From NCBI GenBank assembly GCA_036250225.1, contig JAPZLL010000060.1, positions 1 through 64,000 on the forward strand: a DNA stretch of 64,000 bases. Direction: 5' to 3'. The notes under the pieces are model-generated. The model was not told the DNA's origin, ran no database searches, and saw nothing but the letters and a program-made list of their open reading frames with translations. Source of the DNA: Cercophora sp. LCS_1. Lineage: Eukaryota; Ascomycota; Sordariomycetes; Sordariales; Lasiosphaeriaceae. The translations under genes were made by a program, and so were the position numbers. Of the stretch, positions 22,949 through 33,246 are shown piece by piece; within the stretch, counting starts at the first letter, position 1; each line of letters starts with the position of its first letter.

Positions 22949-25003
22949 ATGACTTCAAGACTTTGCCCTAAGTGCAGCGCCTTGCTTACCGGCCCTCAGT
23001 GTCTTCAACAGGCGCTTCCCCATCATCAATCAACCGACGACGCTCTTGTCGCAGCAAGGGGTGGATGTTACGTGTGCGGGGTCATCGTCCACAGCGCGGG
23101 GTGGAAGTCAGCAGTCAGCTCGGGCAAGTCCTTCAACGCGACTTCCTTTCTATCAAAACTGGCTCATGGCCCATCCAACCGTCTCAAACTCACGATTGAT
23201 GCGATACCGGAGGAACTGAGTGAGAGCGAAGATGATGACACCGGAGACGATTTCACTTTGCCCACGGCTCCTCTCTGGGGCTTTCTCTTGTCTCCCGTCG
23301 AGGACGTGCGGGACAATGTTGGTGACTACACCCCATCAGCCAAGACTCTAGGAAACAGCGAGTTCTTCAATCTTCCCTTGAGTTGGCTGGCCGATTGTGA
23401 CGCCAACCATTCATCATGCCAAGCAAAGATTTCAGGATACTACCCGACCCGCCTTCTCGAGATTCTCAGCAACGATCTTGCGAGGGTCATCATCACGGCA
23501 GACCATAGCATGCAGGGCCGCTACGCCTCACTTTCACATTGCTGGGGCAAGGCCAAAACTCTGAAACTTCTTCAGTCCAACATTGGCCAGCTTCGCGCAG
23601 GTGTTGATATCGACACTCTGCCGCAGAGCTACAGAGAGGCCATCGCCGTCTGCCGTGAATACAAATTCCGGTACATCTGGATCGACTCTCTATGCATCAT
23701 CCAAGACTCCCGCGAGGATTGGGAACGCGAAGCTGTCACAATGAAGGACGTCTACCAAAACTCGGTTCTGAACATTGCGGCCGCCGCGGCAGCCGAGAGC
23801 TCGGATTCGAGCTTCTTATCTCGCGACCCAGATTTCATTCGTCCCGTTAAAGCCAAGGCGCAATGGGACGGCCTACCGCATCGAGAGTACTACCTGATCG
23901 ACGAGTCTATCTACACAGATGACATTGAAAGCTCGCCGCTCCACCAGCGCGGATGGGTGGTCCAGGAGGTATACCTGACCCCACGGACCCTGAGTCTCAC
24001 CAGGCGCCAACTCTGGTGGGAGTGCCGTGAGTTTATAGCGTGCGAAACGTATCCGGGTGGTGTACCGGCTGGCTCGTCCGCCCTTGATCCCGGCAACCTG
24101 ACCCGATACGGTGCGCCTTCGAACCTGGAAAAGCCGCATCGCGCCTACTCAGAGCTAGTGGAAAGATTTACCTCCTGTCTCTTGACCTTTCCTTTGGACA
24201 AAATGGTCGCGTTCTCTGGAATAGCTCAGCACTTTCAAGGTTTCTTCCCAGGAGATCAATACCTGGCTGGGGTATGGCGTTCTCAGCTCCCGCAGGCGTT
24301 ACACTGGAGCACGCACCGGATTCGGCCGTGCTATCGACCTGATGAGTATCGAGCACCATCTTGGTCATGGGCGTCAGTGGAAGGGCCTGTTAGGCCACTA
24401 TACGACTTAAACATGGTTGATCAGGGAACTTTGGCTACTTTATGCGTCGTCCAAGACGTGGCGGTACACCATATCAACCCGGGTAACAAGGCAGGGCTGC
24501 TGCGTGGGGGTTATATCAAGCTCAAAGCTCCCCTTGCACGGGTGGGCATCATTGACAGTTGGCTGTCGCTCGAGGTGTCACCTGGAGAGTGGGATCTGAT
24601 CAAGGGCTCAGATGAAGAGGCTGGGGACCCGGACAGACGGGGAAGCTTCAGCTTGGCAGAGTTGGACGAGTGTACGCCGGCGGGTGATCCCGCAGTCTCT
24701 TATTTAGATCTTTCCACTGAGCAAGCTTATCTGAGCGGGCAGATGGACAAGCTGATACGGGTCAAGCATGCATTCGGAGCGGGAGAAAGTGATGATGAGA
24801 GTCTTGGTTTCCGTTTCTTTGCTTTGACCATCATGTCGTGGGCTCAGGACGGTAAGCCGTTCCGCGAGGGCAGCTTGCTTCTGTCACGAGAGGAATGGCC
24901 GCGTTACGTCTATCAACGAGTCGGATTTTTCACTGTAGCGGGTGATATCACTGTTGATGCGCTTGAGGCGCGTAACTCGGAGGAGAGTATCATCATTGTT
25001 TAA
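22949..25003 (+). CDS. HET-domain protein (heterokaryon incompatibility type)
   Basis: This is a single uninterrupted exon of 684 codons. The start at 22949 (MTSRLCPKC) is chosen because the frame upstream to 22844 is leader-like. A CxxC pair and further cysteines in the first ~55 residues may bind zinc. The HET domain (Pfam HET) spans about residues 190-345 with its three landmark blocks: YASLSHCWG, YIWIDSLCIIQDS and LNIAAAAA; RGWVVQE (about residue 335) is the usual domain end. In known systems such proteins trigger cell death when incompatible hyphae fuse; genomes carry dozens, most with unknown partners. The specific role here is unknown. No nucleotide-binding or repeat domain is fused to it. 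Confidence 0.9.
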   Translation: MTSRLCPKCSALLTGPQCLQQALPHHQSTDDALVAARGGCYVCGVIVHSAGWKSAVSSGKSFNATSFLSKLAHGPSNRLKLTIDAIPEELSESEDDDTGDDFTLPTAPLWGFLLSPVEDVRDNVGDYTPSAKTLGNSEFFNLPLSWLADCDANHSSCQAKISGYYPTRLLEILSNDLARVIITADHSMQGRYASLSHCWGKAKTLKLLQSNIGQLRAGVDIDTLPQSYREAIAVCREYKFRYIWIDSLCIIQDSREDWEREAVTMKDVYQNSVLNIAAAAAAESSDSSFLSRDPDFIRPVKAKAQWDGLPHREYYLIDESIYTDDIESSPLHQRGWVVQEVYLTPRTLSLTRRQLWWECREFIACETYPGGVPAGSSALDPGNLTRYGAPSNLEKPHRAYSELVERFTSCLLTFPLDKMVAFSGIAQHFQGFFPGDQYLAGVWRSQLPQALHWSTHRIRPCYRPDEYRAPSWSWASVEGPVRPLYDLNMVDQGTLATLCVVQDVAVHHINPGNKAGLLRGGYIKLKAPLARVGIIDSWLSLEVSPGEWDLIKGSDEEAGDPDRRGSFSLAELDECTPAGDPAVSYLDLSTEQAYLSGQMDKLIRVKHAFGAGESDDESLGFRFFALTIMSWAQDGKPFREGSLLLSREEWPRYVYQRVGFFTVAGDITVDALEARNSEESIIIV

Positions 25004-25318
25004 TTGATGCCATTTTGGCTCCCGTATATCCTATGACCTTGAGACTTTGAAGGGGAAACATTTTCCCTTGAACCATTTCTCGTTAGCGAGTGCAGCAGCC
25101 GAGGAAATGATCCTGTTTGGCTTTGGGTTTTACCTCAGCCGAATCCCAAGGTTGATCGGCATTCACCATTTTTTTTTTGGCAGCCCAGTGTTTATGAGCA
25201 CGAACTCTTTTAATTATCACTTCCAATCCAACAAAAGCGACACTGAAACGCCTCCTCATCTTCGCAAAGCTCGGAAAGGGATTCGCTTTGTGTGCAGATG
25301 GAAATCTGCAAAAAAAGG
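25004..25318. other. 3' flank of HET gene, no gene seen
   Basis: A 122-codon plus-strand frame (25047-25415) runs into the repeat that follows and has no recognisable domain. Nothing else is visible. Confidence 0.4.
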
Positions 25319-25519
25319 CATATATAGTAAGAAAGCCAGAAACTGTGGCCGGCGAAAAAGATCTTTTACAATGCAAAAACCCTGCGTTAACCTGACGTCG
25401 TTGGTGTTTTTTTGACTCGAACGCGGCTCTGGCTCCGGGAGAGAAAGCTACTATCTGCCGGCCCCACTGTGCACAATCAAGGTTCCGGCGCGTAACCGAG
25501 CGCCGAGGATCCGGCGGCA
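25319..25519 (+). repeat. 5' ~200 bp of the 1-kb unknown element, truncated
   Basis: It starts TATAGTAAGAAAGCC and matches 11263-11455 closely (GAAAAAGATCTTTTACAA, GCCGGCCCCACTGTGCAC, GAGGATCCGG). Homology stops at GGATCCGG, a few bases before the terminator tract of the neighbouring 5S rRNA gene. The remaining ~800 bp of the element are absent. Confidence 0.8.
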
Positions 25520-25526
25520 AAAAAAG

Positions 25527-25645
25527 ACATACAACACCAGGGATTCGCTGGTCGTCACCGACCCAACTACTAGTCTGGCCCTCACTGGCTTATCTATGGG
25601 AGAGCGGACGGGATCCCGAGTTCTCCAATGGGTATGGTCGTATGT
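25527..25645 (-). rRNA. 5S ribosomal RNA gene, copy 1
   Basis: The 119-nt gene reads ACATACGACCATACC... on the minus strand and ends TGTTGTATGT, with the paired 5'/3' ends and the GTAGTTGGGTCGGTGACGAC core typical of ascomycete 5S rRNA. It is identical to the other two copies except for one base in the ACCCAYTGG segment. Transcription runs right to left and ends in a T-run at 25519-25525. A TATAAG box lies upstream. Single dispersed 5S genes are known from Neurospora and relatives. Confidence 0.95.
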
Positions 25646-25668
25646 GAAATCTTGTACGCTCCCCTTTG

Positions 25669-25674
25669 CTTATA
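25669..25674 (-). promoter_or_regulatory. TATA box of 5S copy 1
   Basis: TATAAG on the minus strand lies 24-29 bp before the first transcribed base. Copy 3 has the same hexamer at exactly the same distance. Neurospora 5S genes are known to need a TATA element near -29. Confidence 0.7.
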
Positions 25675-26039
25675 TGGTGGTGCTGGTTGTATTCAAAAGC
25701 TGCCTGCGTCGTGGCAGGTGAGCCTTCTTGTGTTGATCGAGTAGAGTGAACCGAGATGGGGCATGCTCTGCTCCACCACCTCTGCAGTCAAAAAAATCAA
25801 TTCAATTACACTCGCAGGGGCAATAATTTTCTGACAACATCAAACTCATATCTCATTGTCTCCGCTGCAAACACGTGCCCCAGCCACAATCAAATTTCCA
25901 GCCTTCGCCGTTCCCAAAGTCGCACGTGACGCAAAGCTTTGCCGCTCAAAAGCTTACGGGCTCAATCTTCACTTTCATTCCCCAATCACCCACTCAGGGA
26001 CCTCATCGCCGCCAAAGTGTCCCCCCACTTGCCACACGA

Positions 26040-27430
26040 AACATGGACCCAAATCACCTCCTTCCTCTCCGCATCATCACTCCCTTCCGGGTAACCTACC
26101 GTCTCTTCTCCCTTATAGGTGATCGATTTGCGCTCGTGACCCTGGTTATCTACCCCCACAAATCTAATTTCGCCAGCCTTCTCGCTGACAAGCCAGCCAA
26201 GCCCCCTCTTGTCCGCACACTTACCTCCATTCCCCTAGACCCTTCATGTCACCCGAACCCTTCTGCGAAGATTTCTAGAACGACTTTGTCAAACGCTACC
26301 CCAACCCATGCTAAAAAATCGTCCCGGTAAAGGAAGCAATGGAAAAGTCCGCATGCCAAGGGATGCAGTGCTGGGGCAAATGCACAATACGAATGCTACA
26401 ACGAGGCCAAGGAATATGACCAGATGATGCGAGCGCGAAATTTCCACGCAGAGTGTTTTGAACAAGCACCCTCCAAACTCACAGGGTTGAGGGAGGTTCG
26501 CGTGAGGACCGGATCCCGTCTTGCAGGCGACGACGCCTATGGGGACAAGCCTTGGATTAGAAAGACACCGTTTGTCGACACCGGATTTCGAGTGGGTGAC
26601 ATCAGATATAGCACGTTATGGGAACAACCAGGGGAAGGATACCGGAGGTCCAAAGCCGTCATGGCGGGGCTGGCGACAATGGCAAAACGGGCTGCTACAG
26701 CGGAGCTTCTGACGCCCGAGCCTCTCTCCGTTCTGACAGAGCTGAATCCTGAGACAAGTCGGCTGAAAAACGTTGCGAGCTGGCATGATGGGATGGGGCT
26801 CTGTATGGGAGCTGCCGTCACCCGGAACTTTCTGTGGGCTGACAGAGGTGGATTTTGAGCTCGGCCCCCGGAGCAGCGTGGGCTAGCATCCACGAAGACC
26901 GCTGAGACTTTAAGGCCGTTGAAAGAGTTTCTGGCAGGGTCGCCGAGTCTGCAGGTTTTGGCGGTTCGCTCGAATGGTGCGGTCGACTCTGAGCCTCAGT
27001 GAAGGCTTGAAGACGTGATTGAGCCAGACTACAGATGGCCCCATGTTCGGGAACTTGGTTTGGCGAGGATGGCAGCCAAGGGCAGTCAGCTGTTGGATCG
27101 TTTCAAGAAGCCCCAGGGGACACTCCAGGATTTGGACGTTGGCTGATTCGATTGACATGTATTGGTCTGCGTTTTTCCCTGCGTTGAAACGACTTACTGC
27201 CGGACGCCTGAGCAAAGCCATTGTTTGGGGTTTCATAAACTGCCCAGGGCCTATGGGTATCGCCGTACGTTTGGGGACTGGGTAACCCCAATTTCCCTGA
27301 CGGCCAATTTACATGGCCTGCAAAACCTAGAATGTCAAATAGGCGGGCAATGGCCATCTTTGCGCGTGCGGAAATTGCCCGCAATGTCAGTCACTAGCAC
27401 TGTCCAGTCTGGGACTTCACAGAAATCATA
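26040..27430 (+). pseudogene. Decayed F-box/LRR-like gene
   Basis: Coding-like segments in different frames are separated by stops. Positions 26424-26858 are open for 144 codons. Positions 26905-27150 read LRPLKEFLAGSPSLQVLAVR and PHVRELGLARM, typical leucine-rich spacing. Stops at about 26274 and 26307 and later frame changes prevent one product, and the remaining breaks are not explained by introns with good sites. Fungal F-box proteins of this kind are abundant and often decay. The assignment to a family is tentative. Confidence 0.45.
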
Positions 27431-27554
27431 GGTAATAACGTCCTGATTATCTATCTCATGCTCATTAACCCATAACCCTAACAATATCGTACCTATACAC
27501 CCCTATGCCACCCGGTTGCAATCAAGTCCGTCCCGGGTCGGTGACCTAACGACG

Positions 27555-28615
27555 CTAGGATCGGACCGCCTTCTCGAGGTCAAAAGTAGCGGGTTTAATG
27601 ACGCTCTTCAGCCAGTCCAAAAATGCAACAACCTTGGGCTCGTCGCCCGTCACATTGTAGCCGATCTCAAACTTAACCATCAGCTTTTTGATCCCAACGA
27701 GCGGCGAGATCAAAGCCATGATCTGGGCATCGCCGCTGAGCGCACCCGACCAGGTATTGTTGGGGCTTGTCGGAGAAGGGAAGATGAGACGTAGGGAGCG
27801 GAGTCTCCCGCACTGCCGCACAAGCTCGGCGTATCTCGATTCGTGACGCAGTGACGGGTAGAGGTGGACATCGAGAGGCGTGTCAAGGTTCTGCCACTTA
27901 ATCTCGAGCGACTGAATGTTCTCTCGCCCAGTTCTGCCGATCGAGAGAAGAAACTGGATGACTTGGTCGTGAACAACCCGGAACTTGCACCGGCGGACCA
28001 CTTCGCGCAGGGCCTCGCCGCGAATCCGGTGGTTGATGAGAAGGAGATTGATTTCCTCCGTGGTTGGGACCTGCAAGAGAGCGCCGTTGGGATCGCCGAT
28101 ACCGCGAAAGAACAAGTTTCTGATTTCGTCCTTGGACCTGTCCCACAGAACCGTCGGAATCTCATCGGGAAGCGCAAACTCGTAAATCATGTCGCGAATC
28201 TCCCGCGGGAGGGTGAAAAATCTAGGAGGTGAGTGCATAGGTGTTCGGACCCTGCGCGCGGACTGCATTCTTTGTCAGTCTATCCGTTTGTCACGGCGGG
28301 GGTAGTTGCCTGGTTGGCGGGACTCACTCTAACGACCGACATGGCGGCCAATGTTTGGCATGCCTCAAACGAGTAGAGAAACAGCCCCAGCTGGAAGCAC
28401 TCGCCGGAGCGCATGTCGACGATGGCCTCGTCGCCCATGTTGGCTCTACCCTTGACGCGCGTCAGCACGACCGAGTCATCGCCGGCGTCGACTTTGGTGA
28501 CTGCGCCTTTTGGCGCGTTCGCGTACGACCGCTTCATCGGCAGCAGGCCGTCATCGTGGAGCTCTTGGTGTGTCGGCGCTAGCACCTTGACCGTGTCGTT
28601 GCGCTGCGGCCCCAT
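27555..28615 (-). CDS. 2EXR/F-box-like hypothetical protein with N-terminal extension
   Basis: Exon 1 is 28615-28328 and exon 2 is 28262-27555, joined in phase 0 across a 65-nt intron (donor GTGAGT, branch GACTGAC, acceptor GCAG); the product is 331 aa. The second exon begins with PPRFFTLPREIRDMIYEFAL, the hallmark opening of the large fungal family of unknown function related to F-box/2EXR proteins. A ~170-residue region with leucine-rich segments follows (REALREVVRRC, LRSLRLIF). The first exon encodes ~96 residues with no known domain. If the splice is not used, the downstream exon alone could start at 28238 (MHSPP). No function can be assigned. Confidence 0.65.
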
Positions 28616-30433
28616 TGCGGTCAGCTTTGTCGTGCGAAAAGAGTGTGGCGCGGGGTGCAGTGGGATTGAGTTCTGGGGTGATGGCGGAGCGGCATTTGTC
28701 TTAGGTCGGGTATTACTCGGTCGTGGCAGGCGACAAGAGCGCCCCAGCAACCTAAATGCGCAAAGTTAGCTAGTGAAACCTTGACAGGGCGGGCGCGATT
28801 CACCAAGTGCAAGAACATTGCGGGGTTGGACAAGCTTTTGTCGCAATTCCCCAAAGTCCTGTTCGAGGAAGGAAGCCACTGTTATATCTGTGAACCAATA
28901 AGCACCCGCTCGATCGTTCCTTGCCCCTACACAGCTTCCATGCGAGTGTGCGACTTGGCCAGCCTGCCGTCGCTCCTTCCTCACGCAGCCTCCTGGTGCA
29001 CCAAAGCAAGCTCGCAAAACAGGACACCCTGATCTAACGCCGTCGAGACCGTAATCGCACATGTACCTTGTGTCCTTGATAAAGCCGTCTGTCCCATCGC
29101 GATCCTTGACCAGACTCCGGCCGAGCTGGTGAGGGAAAGGCTAAAGCACGCCTTTTTGGGCATTGTCAAGATACGAGCACTCAACTGCGAGGCGGATTTT
29201 GCTGATGACGCCATTGTCAATGGGGACGTTGCTATTGACTTGTCGCTCATGGTAGGGCTTCCAACGGTAACCCTCATCGCCCTCCTTTACGGTGCCTTTA
29301 CCTTTAAGGAATTATACGAAGGACCAATGCCGAGTCCCTCTAAGCCATCTTCAAAAAACGGTACCTAGTTTTCTTTTTCTCAACACACCCATTTACATGC
29401 ATTGCGAATTACGTATACTTACTTACCAAGACGCTGCTCTCGATCGCCAAGCCCTAGGCCACACTGGCATCTTACTGGGCCACCGAACTCGCCTCAATAC
29501 TGGACAGCGGCAACTCTTGAACGCACAGTTCCATGGCCCATCCCATTCTCCCAGAACCATCATGAACAAGTACCCAGCCTCCTACTCACATCAAGCATCA
29601 GATCAGGAACATCAACATATGAAAATACACCTGGTCAACGGGTGAAAATTAGGGGCACTGATCAAATCTCTCGGTCTTTTTTCTTTTTTCTTTTTTTTTA
29701 CGAAGCCGAAAACGGTAAGTTCGCTTCCAGCAACGATGCTTGACAAGCGACTCTGCCCAACAGCGGCACCAAAATTGTGGATCACACGACATCTTCCTTT
29801 TATATCACTAGAAATGAGATTCCTCTATTTAACTTGAGCAAGCTGCAGCATGTTTGTGACTTTGGTCTGGGCCTTTTGTTCCGGGCCTGAACTCTTGGCA
29901 TCCTGAGGAGCGTCTGCCCCTCGGGAGATTTCGACGTCAACTTTAGTTGACGCTTGCTGCAGGGCTCCTGGGTCTGGTGGCTAAACAGCGGGGCGGGAGT
30001 GGTGCCCCCATTCGCGTCGACAAGAAGCCAGTCGTCCTGGCTGGCTGCGTCTTCAGTTTCCGTGTCCGGATCAACTTCGCCGTTGGCATATGGGAAAAAA
30101 AAGGGCATATTGCCAAGTTGTTGTTTAGATCAGAGCGTCAACTGAAGAACTCAGGTACGCAGACTTGCGCTTTTAATGGTGGCAGGTTTTGAGCAAGCGG
30201 CTGCCTTGATCCTTATTTTCTACATGCATATGTTTTAGCTTTTTCCTCCTCACCGCCACCAACTTTATCATGTAGATGTCCGGCTGGAAGGAATGCACAA
30301 CTCACAATGCATATTCAAGTGGCACGTATCGCCAGCCGCTGCCGGTGCTTCACTTCCCAGAGTGCATCACCACCTTCAACTTTGGATCGCTCAGACCAAT
30401 GGAACATAGACCAGGTAGCAGGGCAAACATGTC
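28616..30433. other. Intergenic with possible coding relics
   Basis: Two stretches look coding in composition but have no complete frame. At 28780-29300 on the minus strand there are fragments such as AYWFTDITVASFLEQDFG. At 29800-30108 on the minus strand there is a 102-codon frame with the acidic stretch NGEVDPDTETEDAASQDDW. I could not assemble either into a gene or name a family. Long T-runs occur at 29670-29700. Confidence 0.35.
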
Positions 30434-30552
30434 ACATACGACCATACCCACTGGAGAACTCGGGATCCCGTCCGCTCTCCCATAGATAAGCCAGTGAGGG
30501 CCAGACTAGTAGTTGGGTCGGTGACGACCAGCGAATCCCTGGTGTTGTATGT
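30434..30552 (+). rRNA. 5S ribosomal RNA gene, copy 2
   Basis: This 119-nt gene has a sequence identical to copy 3 and one base different from copy 1. A T5 tract follows at 30555-30559. The -29 to -24 position holds CATAGA instead of the TATAAG seen in the other two copies, so expression may be weaker. Confidence 0.95.
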
Positions 30553-30559
30553 CCTTTTT

Positions 30560-31293
30560 GCCCTTTTTCGCCCCCTTCCTTCCCAAACTGAGAGCCTGGA
30601 TTTCGGTCAACGAGGGTCGTAAGGGTTGCTATACATGCGGTGTAAAAAAAAAAAAAGAGACAGGAGAAAATATCCTAGGAGCCTCCGAATATATTGTTTT
30701 GCGTTCGGGGAGACTTACAGGTTGGAAAATATATTATACCTTGCAACGATTTGGTGCTGTGCTGGCAAATTCAGTGTATGGCATGTTTTGTACAGTTTGG
30801 GTCGTTTAGGTGTTGACAGCCGGACTATTCTTCAGACCACTTGCCCAGGAAAAGGGGGGGGGGCATCCTATGTGACGGTGAGACTCGTCTGGCCTGTTAT
30901 CTTTTATTATGATTTAAAGCCACCAAAATCCTTATTGCCAGGCATGAGGCTTTTTAGGCTCACTTCTTCCCACCCAAGTTTATTACGTGGCCTATGGCTG
31001 AATGAAACTTGAATAAATGTAGAAGTCTACCTTTTGTTCTTAGTCTTGCAGACTAAATCCGTGACAAAGACACCTTAACTGCTAGCGCCAAATTCTCTAG
31101 ATTTTCTCTTTTACGCCTACATACACTAAGGTTTGCCGCGGCGCACGATCCACTCGTCTGTTGCCTTTAAGTTCAGGGGAAGTCCTGTGCCTTTTCCAGT
31201 CCTCCTTCAACAACCTCTTACCTCCAACACCAGAAGTCCAGGCTTTAGGCTTCGTGTCCAACTTGTGCTGCAGCGTAGTTTACATCGTCAACA
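30560..31293. other. Intergenic, no gene seen
   Basis: A poly-A tract (about 30645-30657) and a G-run (about 30854) are the only striking points. No repeat partner was found in the window. Confidence 0.4.
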
Positions 31294-32601
31294 ATGCCGC
31301 GACCATCACCCCCCATTAGTTTCTCGAATTACATCCTGCGCCTCATCATCCGTCAATTCAAGGAAGGGCACGCAGCCGAGCGCAGTCCTGATTCCGAGTC
31401 ATACTGGACATCGGCAGCCAACCTGTGTCAAGAGTGGATTAGCGTCCTGAGGGATGAGTCAAGGTCGGTAATCCACAAAGGGGAAGAAGCAGAGTGGATG
31501 GACGAAGTGAGTGATACATACCAGACCTATCGCTGAACATGCCACTGACCTTTCTAGGATGCAGTCTCGTTAGCACGGCGCATCGCCGAATCCATTTCGG
31601 CGGCTACCAAGGAGAGGCAAATCTACCAGAGACAGGCAGCACGAATTGAACAAGGCAGTATCCCAAGATTAACTATGACGTTATTTACGATCAGCCGAAT
31701 ACAGTATCTGGAGATCGAACCGCTCCCGACTCAAGACCGATTGGAGCGATTGGAGCGCAACCCAGGACAGTCGGCGTTCAAGAAGTCTCTGATCCAAGCA
31801 TACTGCGCTGCCATAGTGAGCGAGAAAACGCCCAGAATCATTGCCGCCCTATACGACAGCGCCACGGGCTTCAAAGTCGCTACAAACCAGGCAATAGAAT
31901 GGCACCTTGTACCCCATAAGCTCCGCCCAGATGTCCTGGTTGCTTTATTTGGTGTCAATGTCGAAGAAGAACTTAACACGCCGCTGAATGGTCTCCTGTT
32001 GGACAGCATTGTATGCGAGGCCCTTGAGGATGGTGCCATCGCCATTGTGCCAGACAGTGACGACAATCCCACGCCGGAGATGGTACAAGAGTGGGAGGAA
32101 AAGCAGCCCAGGAACTATCGCTGGAGGATCGTTGACGACGAGGCGCCGGTGCTAGATAAAGCCATTGCGATTACTGGGAGAGGCTCGTATCTTCAGGTCC
32201 GAGACTTGGACAAGCGGCGAGTGTCGTTTCAGACCGAACAATGCCGTCCGAGTGCGAGGTACCTCTTTTTCCACTACGTCATGGCGCAGCTCAGGCTGGT
32301 ATGGAAGGACCCAGGAAACGTTCCCAAATCACAAGCAGGAAAGGGGTTCTGGGGGGCACAACGTGACGGATATCTCAGTCCTGGGTTGATGCTCGTTTTG
32401 AGTGAGGAGCTGCGCCACAATACGGACTTCCGCTACGATGGTTTAGCTCTGTCAGGTGACAGCGCCAAAGAGCAGGACATGCGAGATGAGGGCGAGATTG
32501 GACTACTTGCCATTGCAAAGATTATCCAGAGCCAGGAGTGGAGAGATGCGGCAGAGTTTAATGACGAGGAGCCACCGGACGTTATGGGGTACTACGCTTG
32601 A
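31294..32601 (+). CDS. HNH-endonuclease-like fungal protein
   Basis: Exons are 31294-31506 and 31558-32601, with a 51-nt intron (donor GTGAGT, acceptor CTAG) joining in phase 0; the product is 418 aa. Central residues contain EWHLVPHKL, then NTPLNGLLLDSIVCEALEDG and AIAIVPD, and later ARYLFFHYVMAQL. This order matches the HNH_2-type domain of many fungal proteins (His-Ile-Val-Pro, then Asn-Gly-Leu, then an element with the last metal His). The first His and the Asn are present, but the last His position is not occupied by His, so nuclease activity is doubtful. The N-terminal third is helical and charged. The biological role of this family in fungi is unknown. Confidence 0.65.
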
Positions 32602-33246
32602 GAAAGGAGAAAAAGACATTGTACCTCACAGCTCCCACGAGCCTGTTGTTTTTAGATTGATCAGATTAGTTGCCGAAAAGACGTGGTCCGGTGATTATCC
32701 AACATAGGCACCAAGTGGTGGGTTAGTGCCATTGACCGGCTGGGTGTATGACCACAGTTAGACGAGAAAGAGGACGAGGGTGATATGATTCATCCTCGTT
32801 GGTTGACATATCATGCTTTCACATGAGCCTATGCGGCTTGATAATACCTTTTCGCCGAAGTCGAGATTAAGTCTGCGTTGTAAGCAGAAACCATGTTTGT
32901 CATTAGCCCTGGATACGACACCCGATGCGTGTCGGACTCTCGGCACGAAAAACTCGGACTCAAGCCTTGGCTCGGGTGACCTGGGAAAGGCAAGTCGTAT
33001 TCTGCGGTGGTACGCGCTTAAATGCCACGCCAATTATGGCCCGTTGCTGACGATAGGGGTGGGCTGGGCGAGTGGGTTGCCCCTTTTTGCCCCAATATTC
33101 CACTAGCGCTAATGTGGGCAATATCAGAACCAATATGATCATCGGAATAGTTGGTGTAACATCAAGCCCGTTCTTGTTGATCTAACATGTTATAAAGATG
33201 CATCTCGCACTGATGGATCTCTTCAGCAAGCACAATCACCCGCAAA
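32602..33246. other. Intergenic, no gene seen
   Basis: No repeat, RNA gene or conserved frame was recognised between the HNH-like gene and the flavoprotein gene. Confidence 0.4.

Noticed and set aside
28780..29368. Possible gene on either strand between 28.8 and 29.4 kb
   Set aside because: Segments look protein-like, but no start, no splice pattern and no named family could be supported; mentioned only as a possible relic.
29800..30108. 102-codon acidic frame on the minus strand
   Set aside because: The character changes to another frame halfway without a splice site, and there is no homology I can name.
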